DNA of 26,107 nucleotides from CAYGAG01 sp964347765 (GTDB taxonomy: Archaea > Thermoproteota > Bathyarchaeia > Bathyarchaeales > Bathycorpusculaceae): assembly GCA_964347765.1 (NCBI GenBank), contig CAYGAG010000022.1:1-26107 (forward strand). The letters are read 5' to 3'. The position numbers and the translations under genes were made by a program. This document shows, piece after piece, positions 7,306 through 15,691 of the stretch. Below the pieces are notes generated by a model that worked only from the letters and a program-made list of their open reading frames with translations, ran no database searches and was not told where the DNA came from. The stretch's first letter is position 1; the number at the start of each line of letters is the position of its first letter.

Positions 7306-9462
7306 ATGAAAAAAAAGCTGAAGACAATGCTCGTTGCCATCCAATTGATAATGGCCATCACACTTACTACTTACATGATGTATCCAGCAAAAGTAGAAGC
7401 GCAAGCAACTCCACAGATAATCGTTGAACCCAACCTTTATCATGCCCACAAAATAGGTGAAACCTTCACAATAGATATAAACGTAAACGATCTGGAAGCC
7501 GCTGATAGAGCTGTCGGAGTCCAGTTCAGAGTGCAGTACAATGGTACTTTGCTTGAGGCTTTAGATGTTTCCGAGGGTCCGTTTATGCAGCAGTTTAACA
7601 ATACTGTTGATCCGCCCTATACATACTTCATCGAATTCATTGAGGATGATGCTATTTATGGTCCGAATGTTTTGGTTGGCATTCTGTTGCTGCCTAATGG
7701 TTCTGGTTATTGGACTAACTTTCCGGAGGGAAATGGCACATTGGCCACTGTAACCTTCAAAGTCATTTATAGACCCGTAGAACCGGACACTGCCACTTGT
7801 TCTCTTGATCTAAGTGATACAATGATAATGGATGAAAACCTTCTCGAGATAAGCCATACAACAGTCGGCGCCACATACGAAGTTTCGCAACTACCCCAAC
7901 CAGATCTAAGTGTTGAACCATCCGACTATACTGCTTCATTAATCGGTGAAGTATTTAATGTAGACGTGAACATTGCAGATCTGGACAGCGATTGGAGAAC
8001 AACAGGAGTAATGTTCAGAGTGCAGTACAATGGTACTTTGCTTGAGGCTTTAGATGTTTCCGAGGGTCCGTTTATGCAGCAGTTTAACAATACTGTTGAT
8101 CCGCCCTATACATACTTCATCGAATTCATTGAGGATGATGCTATTTATGGTCCGAATGTTTTGGTTGGCATTCTGTTGCTGCCTAATGGTTCTGGTTATT
8201 GGACTAACTTTCCGGAGGGAAATGGCACATTGGCCACTGTAACCTTCAAAGCTATAAGCCAAGCAGGTGAACCCGACTTACCATTCTCATGTGAACTAGT
8301 TCTGAATGATACACAATTGATAAACGACGTCATGGGTGAAAACCCGCACACTATGTCACACGGCTCTTATGAGATTGAACCGTTATCATTCAGCTATGAA
8401 CCAAGCAACCCCATCGCGGGACAACCAGTATTGTTCACAGCACCAGAAGCCATCTATTCCGTAATCTACAGCTGGAGCTTTGGAGACGGAACAAGCTTGA
8501 ACACAACAGAACCAACAGCCGGACACATGTACTCCATGCTAGGAGAATACAACGTGACCCTGACCTGCATGACTGACGGCCTCGCTTCCAGCGTGTCAAA
8601 ACCAATAGCCATTTGGCCACAGGGAACCACGATTGAAGTCACTGTAGACGTAGGCTCAATACATTTCGGAGGAGAGATCGCTGAATTCAACGTACTAACA
8701 ACGAACTACGGCGAAACAGTCAACGCCTCCATAACTGAAGCTCTTCTGTATCACAACAGTGGCTTCTACGCTGACTTAACCGGCTTGGTTCAATCAGTCA
8801 GCACCGGACTACACACAATCCCCTACAGCATACCAATAGCTGCTGAAACAGGCACATACACCTTAGTCGTGAAAGCAGAACACTATAACGCACAAGGCGC
8901 AAGCATGAAAAGCTTCCAAATAAGCCAGACCCTGGCAAGCTGGGGCACTATAATAACACAGATAGACAATGATATAGCGACGATTATGACAAATTTGAAC
9001 TACATAAACCTAAACCTCACAGCAATTGACGCACGGTTGACAAGCATCATAGCCGACATAGCGATTATCGATACGGAGGTCGGAGTTCTTCAGACCAGTG
9101 TCGATAACATCGATGCCCGGTTGGTAGACATTGAAGGTGACATTGCAATTATTGATTCAAAGCTCGGCGCAATTCAGGCAAACGTCAGCGACATCAACGC
9201 GAGACTTGTGAGTATCGAAGGAGATATCGCTGTAATCGACTCAGCGATTGGAACAATTCAAACAGATCTAAGCAGCATCGACGCCACAGTAACTGAAGTG
9301 GAAGGAGATATGGCAACAATCTCAACAACCGTCGGAGAAGTTGACACGAAGCTAGATGGTGTTCAGGCAACAGCAACTACAACGCTATATGCAGCTTCAA
9401 TACTCTCAGCAATAGCAGCTATCCTCTCAGCCATCATACTGATGACTACTCGGAAACGGTAA
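7306..9462 (+). CDS. Anchoring scaffoldin-like protein: two cohesins, PKD, beta domain, coiled-coil stalk, membrane helix
   Basis: The 718-residue product has a signal peptide (about 1-32), two cohesin-like domains (about 37-195 and 197-357), a PKD domain (about 359-437; YSWSFGDG), a beta-sandwich-like domain (about 440-542) and a long C-terminal coiled coil (about 548-688). The coiled coil includes four 28-residue repeats of the type IDARL---EGDIAIID. It ends with a transmembrane helix (about 690-714) and RKR tail. The cohesin domains share a 79-residue stretch that is identical even at DNA level. The layout is that of a surface-anchored scaffoldin: binding heads lifted from the membrane on a rigid stalk. 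Likely ligands are the dockerin-bearing proteins encoded at 2, 896 and 3975; this pairing is inferred. No catalytic domain is visible. Confidence 0.85.
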   Translation: MKKKLKTMLVAIQLIMAITLTTYMMYPAKVEAQATPQIIVEPNLYHAHKIGETFTIDINVNDLEAADRAVGVQFRVQYNGTLLEALDVSEGPFMQQFNNTVDPPYTYFIEFIEDDAIYGPNVLVGILLLPNGSGYWTNFPEGNGTLATVTFKVIYRPVEPDTATCSLDLSDTMIMDENLLEISHTTVGATYEVSQLPQPDLSVEPSDYTASLIGEVFNVDVNIADLDSDWRTTGVMFRVQYNGTLLEALDVSEGPFMQQFNNTVDPPYTYFIEFIEDDAIYGPNVLVGILLLPNGSGYWTNFPEGNGTLATVTFKAISQAGEPDLPFSCELVLNDTQLINDVMGENPHTMSHGSYEIEPLSFSYEPSNPIAGQPVLFTAPEAIYSVIYSWSFGDGTSLNTTEPTAGHMYSMLGEYNVTLTCMTDGLASSVSKPIAIWPQGTTIEVTVDVGSIHFGGEIAEFNVLTTNYGETVNASITEALLYHNSGFYADLTGLVQSVSTGLHTIPYSIPIAAETGTYTLVVKAEHYNAQGASMKSFQISQTLASWGTIITQIDNDIATIMTNLNYINLNLTAIDARLTSIIADIAIIDTEVGVLQTSVDNIDARLVDIEGDIAIIDSKLGAIQANVSDINARLVSIEGDIAVIDSAIGTIQTDLSSIDATVTEVEGDMATISTTVGEVDTKLDGVQATATTTLYAASILSAIAAILSAIILMTTRKR
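7524..7762 (+). repeat. 239-bp perfect direct repeat, copy 1
   Basis: This stretch inside cohesin 1 is identical base for base, by eye, to 8013-8251 (offset 489 bp). It encodes about residues 74-152. Its codons are T-rich (GTT, GCT, TTT), unlike the flanking codons in the same gene. Sequence outside the repeat diverges sharply between the two domains, which points to recent gene conversion or segmental duplication. Confidence 0.95.
8013..8251 (+). repeat. 239-bp perfect direct repeat, copy 2
   Basis: Second copy, inside cohesin 2, encoding about residues 237-315; identical to 7524-7762. The boundaries are set by mismatches at 7523/8012 and 7763/8252. Confidence 0.95.
9025..9360 (+). repeat. 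Four tandem 84-bp (28-residue) coiled-coil repeats
   Basis: Units begin at 9025, 9109, 9193 and 9277. At protein level each begins I(D/N)A(R/T) and continues through an EGDIAIID-like core; 28 residues equal four heptads with Ile/Val/Leu at core positions. DNA copies are diverged, so this is an old protein repeat rather than a fresh DNA duplication. It forms the stalk of the 7306 product. Confidence 0.85.
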
Positions 9463-9475
9463 CTCCCATCCTATA

Positions 9476-9482
9476 TTTTTTT
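9476..9482 (+). terminator. T-run terminator
   Basis: Seven consecutive T start 14 bases after the stop of the two-cohesin gene, consistent with U-tract termination. The same A/T-rich stretch runs into TTTTTTATACC, which could instead be the TATA box of the gene at 9545. Confidence 0.35.
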
Positions 9483-9544
9483 ATACCGAAAATCTAGTTA
9501 TGAGAAGCAAACGCTGACTTGCTTTCTATTCTGAGGAATCAAAC

Positions 9545-9952
9545 ATGGACGAGAGACATGAGGAAGCGAATCTCGCGAAAAAACTCAAGGTTAGCGCAGC
9601 ATTAGGATTCTTGGGAGCAGCGAACTCCATGGCGATCGGGTTCTATCTCATTACTACAACACTTACTCCCTTCTTGATCTCCGACTTGATGATCCAAGGG
9701 TACCTTGTCTCAATAGTGATCTCCGCAATCGTCATAGCCCTCTCTTACGGAAGTCTACTGACGTTGAAAAGCCAGTCTACAGGAGCAGAGATGAATGTTG
9801 CGGCCGGGCTAGCTCTAGCATTTGTATACATCTACTACGCTTACCTATCTGACCCCCCACTCTTACGTTGGCTTTCTCCCAGCGGAATACTGCTTGTCCT
9901 ACCATCGATATTTAGCGGATTAATCGGAATACTGACTTTCAACAACAACTAG
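9545..9952 (+). CDS. Small four-helix membrane protein, function unknown
   Basis: The 135-residue product has a charged N-terminus (MDERHEEANLAKKLK) and about four hydrophobic helices (roughly residues 17-38, 47-72, 84-100 and 112-131), with almost no soluble domain. I do not recognise the family and see no catalytic or transport motif. It lies between the anchored two-cohesin gene and the large CARDB protein, in the same orientation, and may have its own promoter in the TTTTTTATACC stretch near 9480. Membrane localisation is well supported by sequence; a role in the surface system is only suggested by position. Confidence 0.7.
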   Translation: MDERHEEANLAKKLKVSAALGFLGAANSMAIGFYLITTTLTPFLISDLMIQGYLVSIVISAIVIALSYGSLLTLKSQSTGAEMNVAAGLALAFVYIYYAYLSDPPLLRWLSPSGILLVLPSIFSGLIGILTFNNN

Positions 9953-10054
9953 GCGAGATATATCAACAATTGAAAGCAGCAAAAATACCGAAGAGACCTT
10001 GACTCTCCACAGCGTTATCAAGATTGTATAACGAATCATAGAAGATAATTCCAG

Positions 10055-10105
10055 AAATCTTAAATGTCCCGTTGATATAGAAGTTAATGCTGAAAGGGGA
10101 AGGGA
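10055..10105 (+). promoter_or_regulatory. TATA box and purine-rich ribosome-binding site that decide the start of the gene at 10114
   Basis: AAATCTTAAATG (10055-10066) is the likely TATA box, predicting transcription from about 10085. The ATG at 10087 would then have essentially no leader. AGGGGAAGGGA (10095-10105), close to the stretch before the 3975 gene, lies 8 bases upstream of the GTG at 10114, favouring that start. Confidence 0.45.
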
Positions 10106-10113
10106 TTACCATA

Positions 10114-13100
10114 GTGCATCTTAGAAGATTAGGGTTAGTTCTAGCCATAATCATGTTCACTTTCATATTATGCTCCCCAACCTTTCCAATCATCAGAGTT
10201 CCATACGTTTTCGCTCAGCCTTCATGGCCTTCAGCATGGATTGAAGTTGATTGGGACAAGAATGAAGATGGCGCAGGGGATGATTGGCGAGACGTTGAAT
10301 ATGCCTATTATCAGTATGATAGTACGTATCTCTATTTCAAGCTTCAATGCTATGATCTGCCAGGTAAAGAATGGATTGCCAAGAAAGAAGGTCGATACAA
10401 ATGGTTCATAGATCTCGACGGCAACATATACTTCAGCGGCGGGAATGTATTCGACGCTGAGTATCTGCTCTTTGTGGAAGATACAGACTACGACGGAGCT
10501 GGTGACATGTTTCTGGTTCGAGACACTGACGATGATGGCAATTTTGGAGAGTATGAGCCATGGCCTCCTGCAGACTATGCTGATAGTGAGATTACTGAAC
10601 TGAGTATGGGCGGATGGAGAATAGTCGCACCGAACCAAATCGAAATGTACATAAATTGGATCTTAATCGGAAGCCCAGAGTCCTATTGGCTTTTTTGGGC
10701 GACAGATCAGCAGAACCCGAATTTAGATCAGGCTCCGACGACTGACAGGATTGATGAAGAAAGACCGCTCGCAGTCCACAACGTTGTGGCAAAGAGCCAA
10801 GACGCTACTCCTACAACTGTGAATCAAGGCGAACTCGTCACGGTCCAAGTCGTGTGCGAGAATGAAGGGACGCAAGCTGAAACCTTCAATGTAACATGCT
10901 ACTTCAACGGATCCATAATTGGCACGGAGCTTGTGGTTGACCTAGCCGCTGGACACCAAACAATACTGAGCTTTGATTGGGATACGACAGGCTTGCCGAC
11001 GGGCAACTATACAATCACAAGTTGGGCCGATTCAAGTGCAGCAATAACTGAGACGAATGAGGAAGACAACTGGTGTACCTCACTGACAATGGTCACAATT
11101 CAACCAGCTCCAATTCATGATGTCGCTGCAATTTCACAGGTTCCTGACAAAACAAGCGTTGTCAACGGAACTATAGTTTACATAAACGTAACAGTATCCA
11201 ACCTTGGAGGCTTTACTGAAACTTTCAATGTGGCGTGCTTCTATGACAATAATCCCATAGGCTATCATGTTGTAACAGGCTTGGCAGCAGGAGCCTCCAC
11301 AAGCATGATTTTTGCATGGGATACATCTGTAGTGGAACCCAACACATACTACATTCAGACCATGGCTGACTCCAGCAAGGCCATAATTGAAGTCGATGAG
11401 ATCAACAATAACTGCACAAGCCTACAAACTGTAACTGTATATTCCTCAGGTGATATGGGAAAACTATTCGTAGATAAGATTAAAACCGATGTTGTTAGCG
11501 GAGAAGACCCACCAGTCGTAGGATTGTCAACCGTTTATGAATTGACAATCTTTGTATCAAACGTTGGGGGTAGTGATGTATCTGATATTCAAGTTGACGA
11601 AACGATTTCTTCCGACGTAACCTTCTTGAACGTGGGAACTCCCAGCCAAGGATCCATAGACGCGGTTCCACCGCCCAAGATCATATGGTGCATAGGGACA
11701 CTAAGTCCTGGGGATAATGCAACTCTAACTTTCAGAATAGAAGTGACGCCAACCTCTCTTGGCTTAATGTACCTAAATCATAAGGAAGACATTTCAGCCA
11801 CAGGGACAGACACCCTAAGTGGCGACCCAGTCTCAGACATTGGAGATACTGACATCACTGCGGACCCCATAGTACGGGATGTAGCCGCAATTAGCCAGAT
11901 TCCGTCAAGCACAATTGTTTGCCAAGGAGAAACAATCGCAATAGAAGTCACAGTGAAGAATTTCGGCAATCTTTCAGAAAGCTTTGATGTCACGTGTTAC
12001 TATGACGGCAACATCATTGGTACAACCCGAGTTTTTAACCTAGTAGCTGGTGGTCAGACGATTGTTTTATTCGCCTTGGACACAACGGACGTAATGCCCG
12101 GGACATATTCAATAATGGCTGAAGCTGACTCAAGCGAGGAAATCCATGAAACAGATGAGGCAAACAATCTATGTACATCCCCCTCAACAGTAAAGATTGT
12201 AATACACGACATCTCCGCCGTTAGTCAAGTTCCTTTCCCCCAAATAGTAGTGCAGGGGGACATTGTGACTATAGAAGTTACAGTCAAGAATGAAGGAACA
12301 GAGTCTGAAACTTTCGATATTAAATGCTACTGCAACGAAACACTAGTAGGAACCAATACAGTCACAGATCTGGATCCAAACACTGCAATCACGCTTGACT
12401 TCTTCTGGAACACAAGTGGTGTTCAAGCAGGAACATACTTCATCAATGCAGTAGTCTCACCTGTGCCAGGCGAGAAAGATACAGAAGATAACGCGTGTCA
12501 GAGTACGGCGAGTGTCACTGTGACTTCGCCAACATATATCTTGACAATAATTTATTCAACAGGTGGTATAACCGATCCGTCCTCAGGAGAATATACTTAT
12601 CTTTCAGAAACCAACGCCATAGTAGAAGCTGCACCCGACGTATGCTATGAATTCGACCGTTGGCTACTTGACGGCTTGGACGTAGGGTCAAACAATCCAA
12701 TAACCATACTGATGGACAGTAACCATACCCTGCAGCCGATCTTCACCCAGACATGGTATGAGCTTACGATAGCAACAACAAGCGGAGGCACGACGGATCC
12801 AGTCCCCGGAACATACTCTCACGATTGTGGTTCTTCCGTCTTAGTTATGGCGATTCCAGATAGCTGCTGTGTCTTTGATCATTGGGAGCTTGACAGTGTG
12901 AATGTTGGTTCAACCAGTTCCTACTCTGTCCTGATGGATGACAACCACACCCTGTACGCGGTATTCGAGTATTCACCGCCTCCACCGCCTTCAGTATCTA
13001 TTACTCCCCTTTCAGCATCAATCGTTGTCGGGGAGGCGGTAACCTTCACCTCCACAGTCGATGGAGGCGCCACGCCATACGCATATCAATGGTATCTCGA

Positions 13101-13374
13101 TGACACTCCAGTCTCAGGCGCAACGTCAAGCAGCTGGACCTTCACTCCGACTTCAAAAGGAGTGTACTACGTGTACCTGAAGGTCACTGATGCGTGCAGC
13201 AGCACAGCCCAATCTGGGACAGCAAGAGTTACCGCCATAGAGATTGTGGGACCTGTGGGAGGATATTCAGTCACGTTTACCAAAACGACTTCAAAGACAC
13301 CGTTCATATGCTATATCACGCTTGTGGCATTTTTCGCAGTAGCAGTAAGTCTGATTCAGCGTAAGAGAAAATAA
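10114..13374 (+). CDS. Large modular surface protein with four CARDB domains, InlB-like repeats, Ig-like domain and C-terminal anchor
   Basis: GTG at 10114 is chosen because of the purine-rich site upstream; an in-frame ATG at 10087 would add nine residues. The product (about 1086 residues) has a signal peptide (to about 35). An N-terminal region of about 180 residues follows, with Asp-rich loops resembling calcium sites (DTDYDGAGD, DTDDDGNFGE); I cannot name it. Then come CARDB 1 and 2 (about 217-332 and 333-447), a DUF11-like conserved-repeat domain (about 448-585; VYELTIFVSNVG), and CARDB 3 and 4 (about 585-695 and 696-805). Two InlB-like beta repeats (about 806-880 and 881-953; GG-TDP, FD-WELD, DDNHTL-AVF) and an Ig-like domain (about 954-1055) complete the ectodomain. 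A transmembrane helix and QRKRK tail end it. It is probably a long adhesin or surface-layer component; no cohesin, dockerin or enzyme motif is visible. Confidence 0.85.
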   Translation: MHLRRLGLVLAIIMFTFILCSPTFPIIRVPYVFAQPSWPSAWIEVDWDKNEDGAGDDWRDVEYAYYQYDSTYLYFKLQCYDLPGKEWIAKKEGRYKWFIDLDGNIYFSGGNVFDAEYLLFVEDTDYDGAGDMFLVRDTDDDGNFGEYEPWPPADYADSEITELSMGGWRIVAPNQIEMYINWILIGSPESYWLFWATDQQNPNLDQAPTTDRIDEERPLAVHNVVAKSQDATPTTVNQGELVTVQVVCENEGTQAETFNVTCYFNGSIIGTELVVDLAAGHQTILSFDWDTTGLPTGNYTITSWADSSAAITETNEEDNWCTSLTMVTIQPAPIHDVAAISQVPDKTSVVNGTIVYINVTVSNLGGFTETFNVACFYDNNPIGYHVVTGLAAGASTSMIFAWDTSVVEPNTYYIQTMADSSKAIIEVDEINNNCTSLQTVTVYSSGDMGKLFVDKIKTDVVSGEDPPVVGLSTVYELTIFVSNVGGSDVSDIQVDETISSDVTFLNVGTPSQGSIDAVPPPKIIWCIGTLSPGDNATLTFRIEVTPTSLGLMYLNHKEDISATGTDTLSGDPVSDIGDTDITADPIVRDVAAISQIPSSTIVCQGETIAIEVTVKNFGNLSESFDVTCYYDGNIIGTTRVFNLVAGGQTIVLFALDTTDVMPGTYSIMAEADSSEEIHETDEANNLCTSPSTVKIVIHDISAVSQVPFPQIVVQGDIVTIEVTVKNEGTESETFDIKCYCNETLVGTNTVTDLDPNTAITLDFFWNTSGVQAGTYFINAVVSPVPGEKDTEDNACQSTASVTVTSPTYILTIIYSTGGITDPSSGEYTYLSETNAIVEAAPDVCYEFDRWLLDGLDVGSNNPITILMDSNHTLQPIFTQTWYELTIATTSGGTTDPVPGTYSHDCGSSVLVMAIPDSCCVFDHWELDSVNVGSTSSYSVLMDDNHTLYAVFEYSPPPPPSVSITPLSASIVVGEAVTFTSTVDGGATPYAYQWYLDDTPVSGATSSSWTFTPTSKGVYYVYLKVTDACSSTAQSGTARVTAIEIVGPVGGYSVTFTKTTSKTPFICYITLVAFFAVAVSLIQRKRK

Positions 13375-13460
13375 CCAGTTCTTCTCTCTTTGCCTCCTGA
13401 AAGATCAATATCTACAAAAAGGTAAAAGCCAAGAAAATTAGAAGCGGTGACACCAAGAGG

Positions 13461-14318
13461 TTGCGTCTCAATATGAAGCTGGTCTACGCAGTGATAGTTG
13501 TTCTGTTTGCAGTGATTTTGACAGGCATTATTCTATATACTCGTCCTGGATCTATCGAAGCAAAAGCTGCGATTATAGATCCTCTAAGCAGTACCCAACT
13601 AAGGGAAAATGTTTCTAGGCATCAAAACCTGACTTTCATACGCGAAGCAAAGAATCTTCTTATGAAGCGTTTTTCCACAGTTGATTATTATTCGGACAAT
13701 GCAACAATAGAGCAATACAGGCGTCTGCCCACAATAGGATACAAATTCATAATCTGGAGGACGCATACCGCGCTAGATGAAGACGGCTTTGTCGCCATAG
13801 TCAGCTCGGAGAAATACGACTCGAGAAAGTACGCCGAATACTCAGTGGGCCAAATCACTTTGTGCAACATCACTAACGACCCCAACCTGTATTTCGCAAT
13901 AACCCCAAGATTCATAAAAGAAATAATGACTGGCGAACTGAAAGACTCTGTAGTGGTCCTGATGAGCTGCAACGGCCTAAACCAATATTACTATGGAACA
14001 GCAGAAGCTTTGGTCGAAAAAGGAGCAAAAGCGATCATAAGTTGGACCGGATGGATCGACCCTTCTGACAATGACAATTCAATAAGTTTCTTTCTGGACC
14101 GGTTGATTAATGAAAACAGCACCATCAGCGAAGCTGTAGATCGAACACCTGCTTTCACTTATCCATATGGCTCAAGCGTGCTGCAATACTATCCTGCCAA
14201 CTCCCAAGTGGCAGACTACCACATACCAGACTATAGACAAGATAATATCTCGACTGACACAGCCTTCATCTCAGCAACAGCAGTTACTGAGAAAATCAGA
14301 TGGCGAATCTCAACCTAG
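13461..14318 (+). CDS. Membrane-tethered caspase-fold (clan CD) cysteine peptidase-like protein
   Basis: The 285-residue product has an N-terminal hydrophobic helix (about residues 6-26) and an extracellular domain. The body has features of the caspase/gingipain fold: a hydrophobic strand ending in a candidate catalytic His (YKFIIWRTHT, H102), and a second strand ending in a candidate Cys (VVVLMSCNG, C170). Next come an A-AL-EKGAKAIISW segment and a later helix (ISEAVDRT) like those after the Cys in CHAT and C25-type proteins. The canonical HG pair is HT here, so activity is uncertain. The longest frame starts at TTG 13461; ATG at 13473 (MKLVYAVIVV) is an equally good start. It lies just after the large adhesin gene and could process surface proteins; that role is inferred. 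Confidence 0.6.
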   Translation: MRLNMKLVYAVIVVLFAVILTGIILYTRPGSIEAKAAIIDPLSSTQLRENVSRHQNLTFIREAKNLLMKRFSTVDYYSDNATIEQYRRLPTIGYKFIIWRTHTALDEDGFVAIVSSEKYDSRKYAEYSVGQITLCNITNDPNLYFAITPRFIKEIMTGELKDSVVVLMSCNGLNQYYYGTAEALVEKGAKAIISWTGWIDPSDNDNSISFFLDRLINENSTISEAVDRTPAFTYPYGSSVLQYYPANSQVADYHIPDYRQDNISTDTAFISATAVTEKIRWRIST

Positions 14319-14372
14319 CTTGTATAAGACATTCGCGATATCTTCTGATCGATAGATTTTCCTTGTCAGCAG

Positions 14373-14864
14373 TCACTTTTTCAAGCTGTTTTCCGCTGAA
14401 AGCTGTGCTTCCTTGAACTTCTTGGTAATGATTGATGTGCGAATCCTTAAGACTCCAGGCAACGGAGCCACCGAACTGGCGATGAATTCATGTAAGCGTT
14501 CTTGGTCCTCTGCGACAACTTTCGCCATGACAATGAGCTCTTCTGACAGAGAAGTGTAGACCTCCAGTACCTGTGAAGCCTTACACAGTTTTTCCGCGAC
14601 CGCTTCACTCTCTTTCGGATCCGTAAAAACCGTCATTATTGCCGTGATTCTCTTAGCTCCAGCCTTCTCAAGATCAATTATTGCAGTGTATTTTCTGATG
14701 ACTCCCTGTTGTTCCAGCTTTCTGACTCTATCATAAACCGTTGAATGCGCCATTCCAAGAGCCTTGCCTATTGACGTGTAAGTTTGTCTGGAATTACTCT
14801 GTAACGCTTTCAAAATTTCAAGATCCATTTCATCCAGAGCCGCTTTGCCGTCTTTCGATTTCAA
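14373..14864 (-). CDS. Lrp/AsnC-family transcriptional regulator
   Basis: The 163-residue product matches the family in length and layout. An N-terminal helix-turn-helix spans about residues 10-60 (LDEMDLEILKALQ, then SIGKALGMAHSTVYDRVRKL and VIRKYTAIID), followed by an effector-binding and oligomerisation (RAM) domain at about 65-150. Such proteins bind DNA as dimers or octamers and often respond to amino acids; the ligand and targets cannot be read from sequence. The TATA-like AAAAATATGC on this strand is only about 30 bp from the ATG, so the mRNA should be nearly leaderless. It converges with the caspase-fold gene and diverges from the gene at 15130. Confidence 0.93.
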   Translation of the reverse strand: MKSKDGKAALDEMDLEILKALQSNSRQTYTSIGKALGMAHSTVYDRVRKLEQQGVIRKYTAIIDLEKAGAKRITAIMTVFTDPKESEAVAEKLCKASQVLEVYTSLSEELIVMAKVVAEDQERLHEFIASSVAPLPGVLRIRTSIITKKFKEAQLSAENSLKK

Positions 14865-14888
14865 GACTCAAACTTCCGACTTCATCAG

Positions 14889-14898
14889 AAAAATATGC
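14889..14898 (-). promoter_or_regulatory. TATA box of the Lrp/AsnC gene
   Basis: Read on the minus strand this is GCATATTTTT, centred about 30 bp upstream of the ATG at 14864. With archaeal TATA-to-start spacing of about 25 bp, the transcript would begin within a few bases of the start codon. Confidence 0.45.
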
Positions 14899-15061
14899 AT
14901 TCTCTGCTAATTACCTTTATTCTCTGAAGACCAACGCCTAAAATTTCAACATGAAGACTATCCTTGGCTCCGACAATATGTAGGAAATTCAACTCATCAG
15001 CCACAATTGTCCGATACTTTGCCGCAGGATTCTACGTTCTTGCAGCCAAATAGACGAATAA

Positions 15062-15069
15062 GTTTAAAT
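15062..15069 (+). promoter_or_regulatory. TATA box of the gene at 15130
   Basis: AAGTTTAAATC around 15060-15070 is a good archaeal TATA box. The predicted transcript start is near 15090, with GAGGTC at 15114-15119 as a possible ribosome-binding site before the ATG at 15130. Confidence 0.45.
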
Positions 15070-15129
15070 CTTCGGTTGCCCAATAGAATATAGTTCTAGA
15101 AGATTGTAATGTGAGGTCGCAATAAGAAG

Positions 15130-15618
15130 ATGAAGGCGCCCAGAATTCAGCAGATCTTAAAGCGATTCAAAGACTTCTGCAAGTTTCGTGGATGGGAAGC
15201 CTCCGATAAAGACGACTCTATAAGAACAGGCAGTGAGTATCACAGTTTCATCTGGACAAGAACCATACATCCCTCATCATTCGAAAAGATTGCCACAAAC
15301 GGAAAATGTGTGGTTCGAGAAGGTATGTCCTATCGTATAGTTGAGCCATCTTATACAGCCTGGTTGTTCTCTGAGGAGCCTTCAGAATACTTGATTAAGA
15401 CCGTCTTTGCAAACCCTGATTTCTCGAAGAGAATAGCCATCTACAATCTAGGCCCTATATTTGAGGGAAAAAGGGTGAGCTTCAAACTGAACAATACGAA
15501 CAGTTCTGTCTTCCGAGAGTTCGAAGGATTCCTTAAAAAGAAGCTGAAGGTCAGAGTTCAGCCTATGTCTGATAAAAAAATTGAGTCTGAAGAACACGTA
15601 GTCGAGAATCTTTCCTGA
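15130..15618 (+). CDS. Unrecognised soluble protein (162 residues)
   Basis: I do not recognise this family. The product has a basic N-terminal helix (RIQQILKRFKDFCKF), a central mixed region rich in aromatic residues, and a lysine-rich helix near the C-terminus (FEGFLKKKLKV, about residues 130-141) with an acidic tail. There is no signal peptide, membrane segment or metal-binding cluster. It has a convincing TATA box about 65 bp upstream, which supports a real gene. It lies between an Lrp-type regulator and another unrecognised coiled-coil protein; no function is implied by that. Confidence 0.7.
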   Translation: MKAPRIQQILKRFKDFCKFRGWEASDKDDSIRTGSEYHSFIWTRTIHPSSFEKIATNGKCVVREGMSYRIVEPSYTAWLFSEEPSEYLIKTVFANPDFSKRIAIYNLGPIFEGKRVSFKLNNTNSSVFREFEGFLKKKLKVRVQPMSDKKIESEEHVVENLS

Positions 15619-15691
15619 TCCTTCAAGATTTTGATATTCAACATCAAAGAGTTCATAAAGGAAGAGCTTCTAGATTAGACTGTGAAATTTC

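Noticed and set aside
8050..8262. Minus-strand 70-residue frame, and twin plus-strand 62-residue frames at 7565 and 8054
   Set aside because: They are shadows of the perfect 239-bp repeat in the cohesin gene; their identity comes from the repeat, not from real duplicated small genes.
2..14318. A carbohydrate-degrading cellulosome
   Set aside because: Cohesin and dockerin modules are present but no glycoside hydrolase, carbohydrate esterase or polysaccharide lyase domain was recognised in any gene of the cluster.
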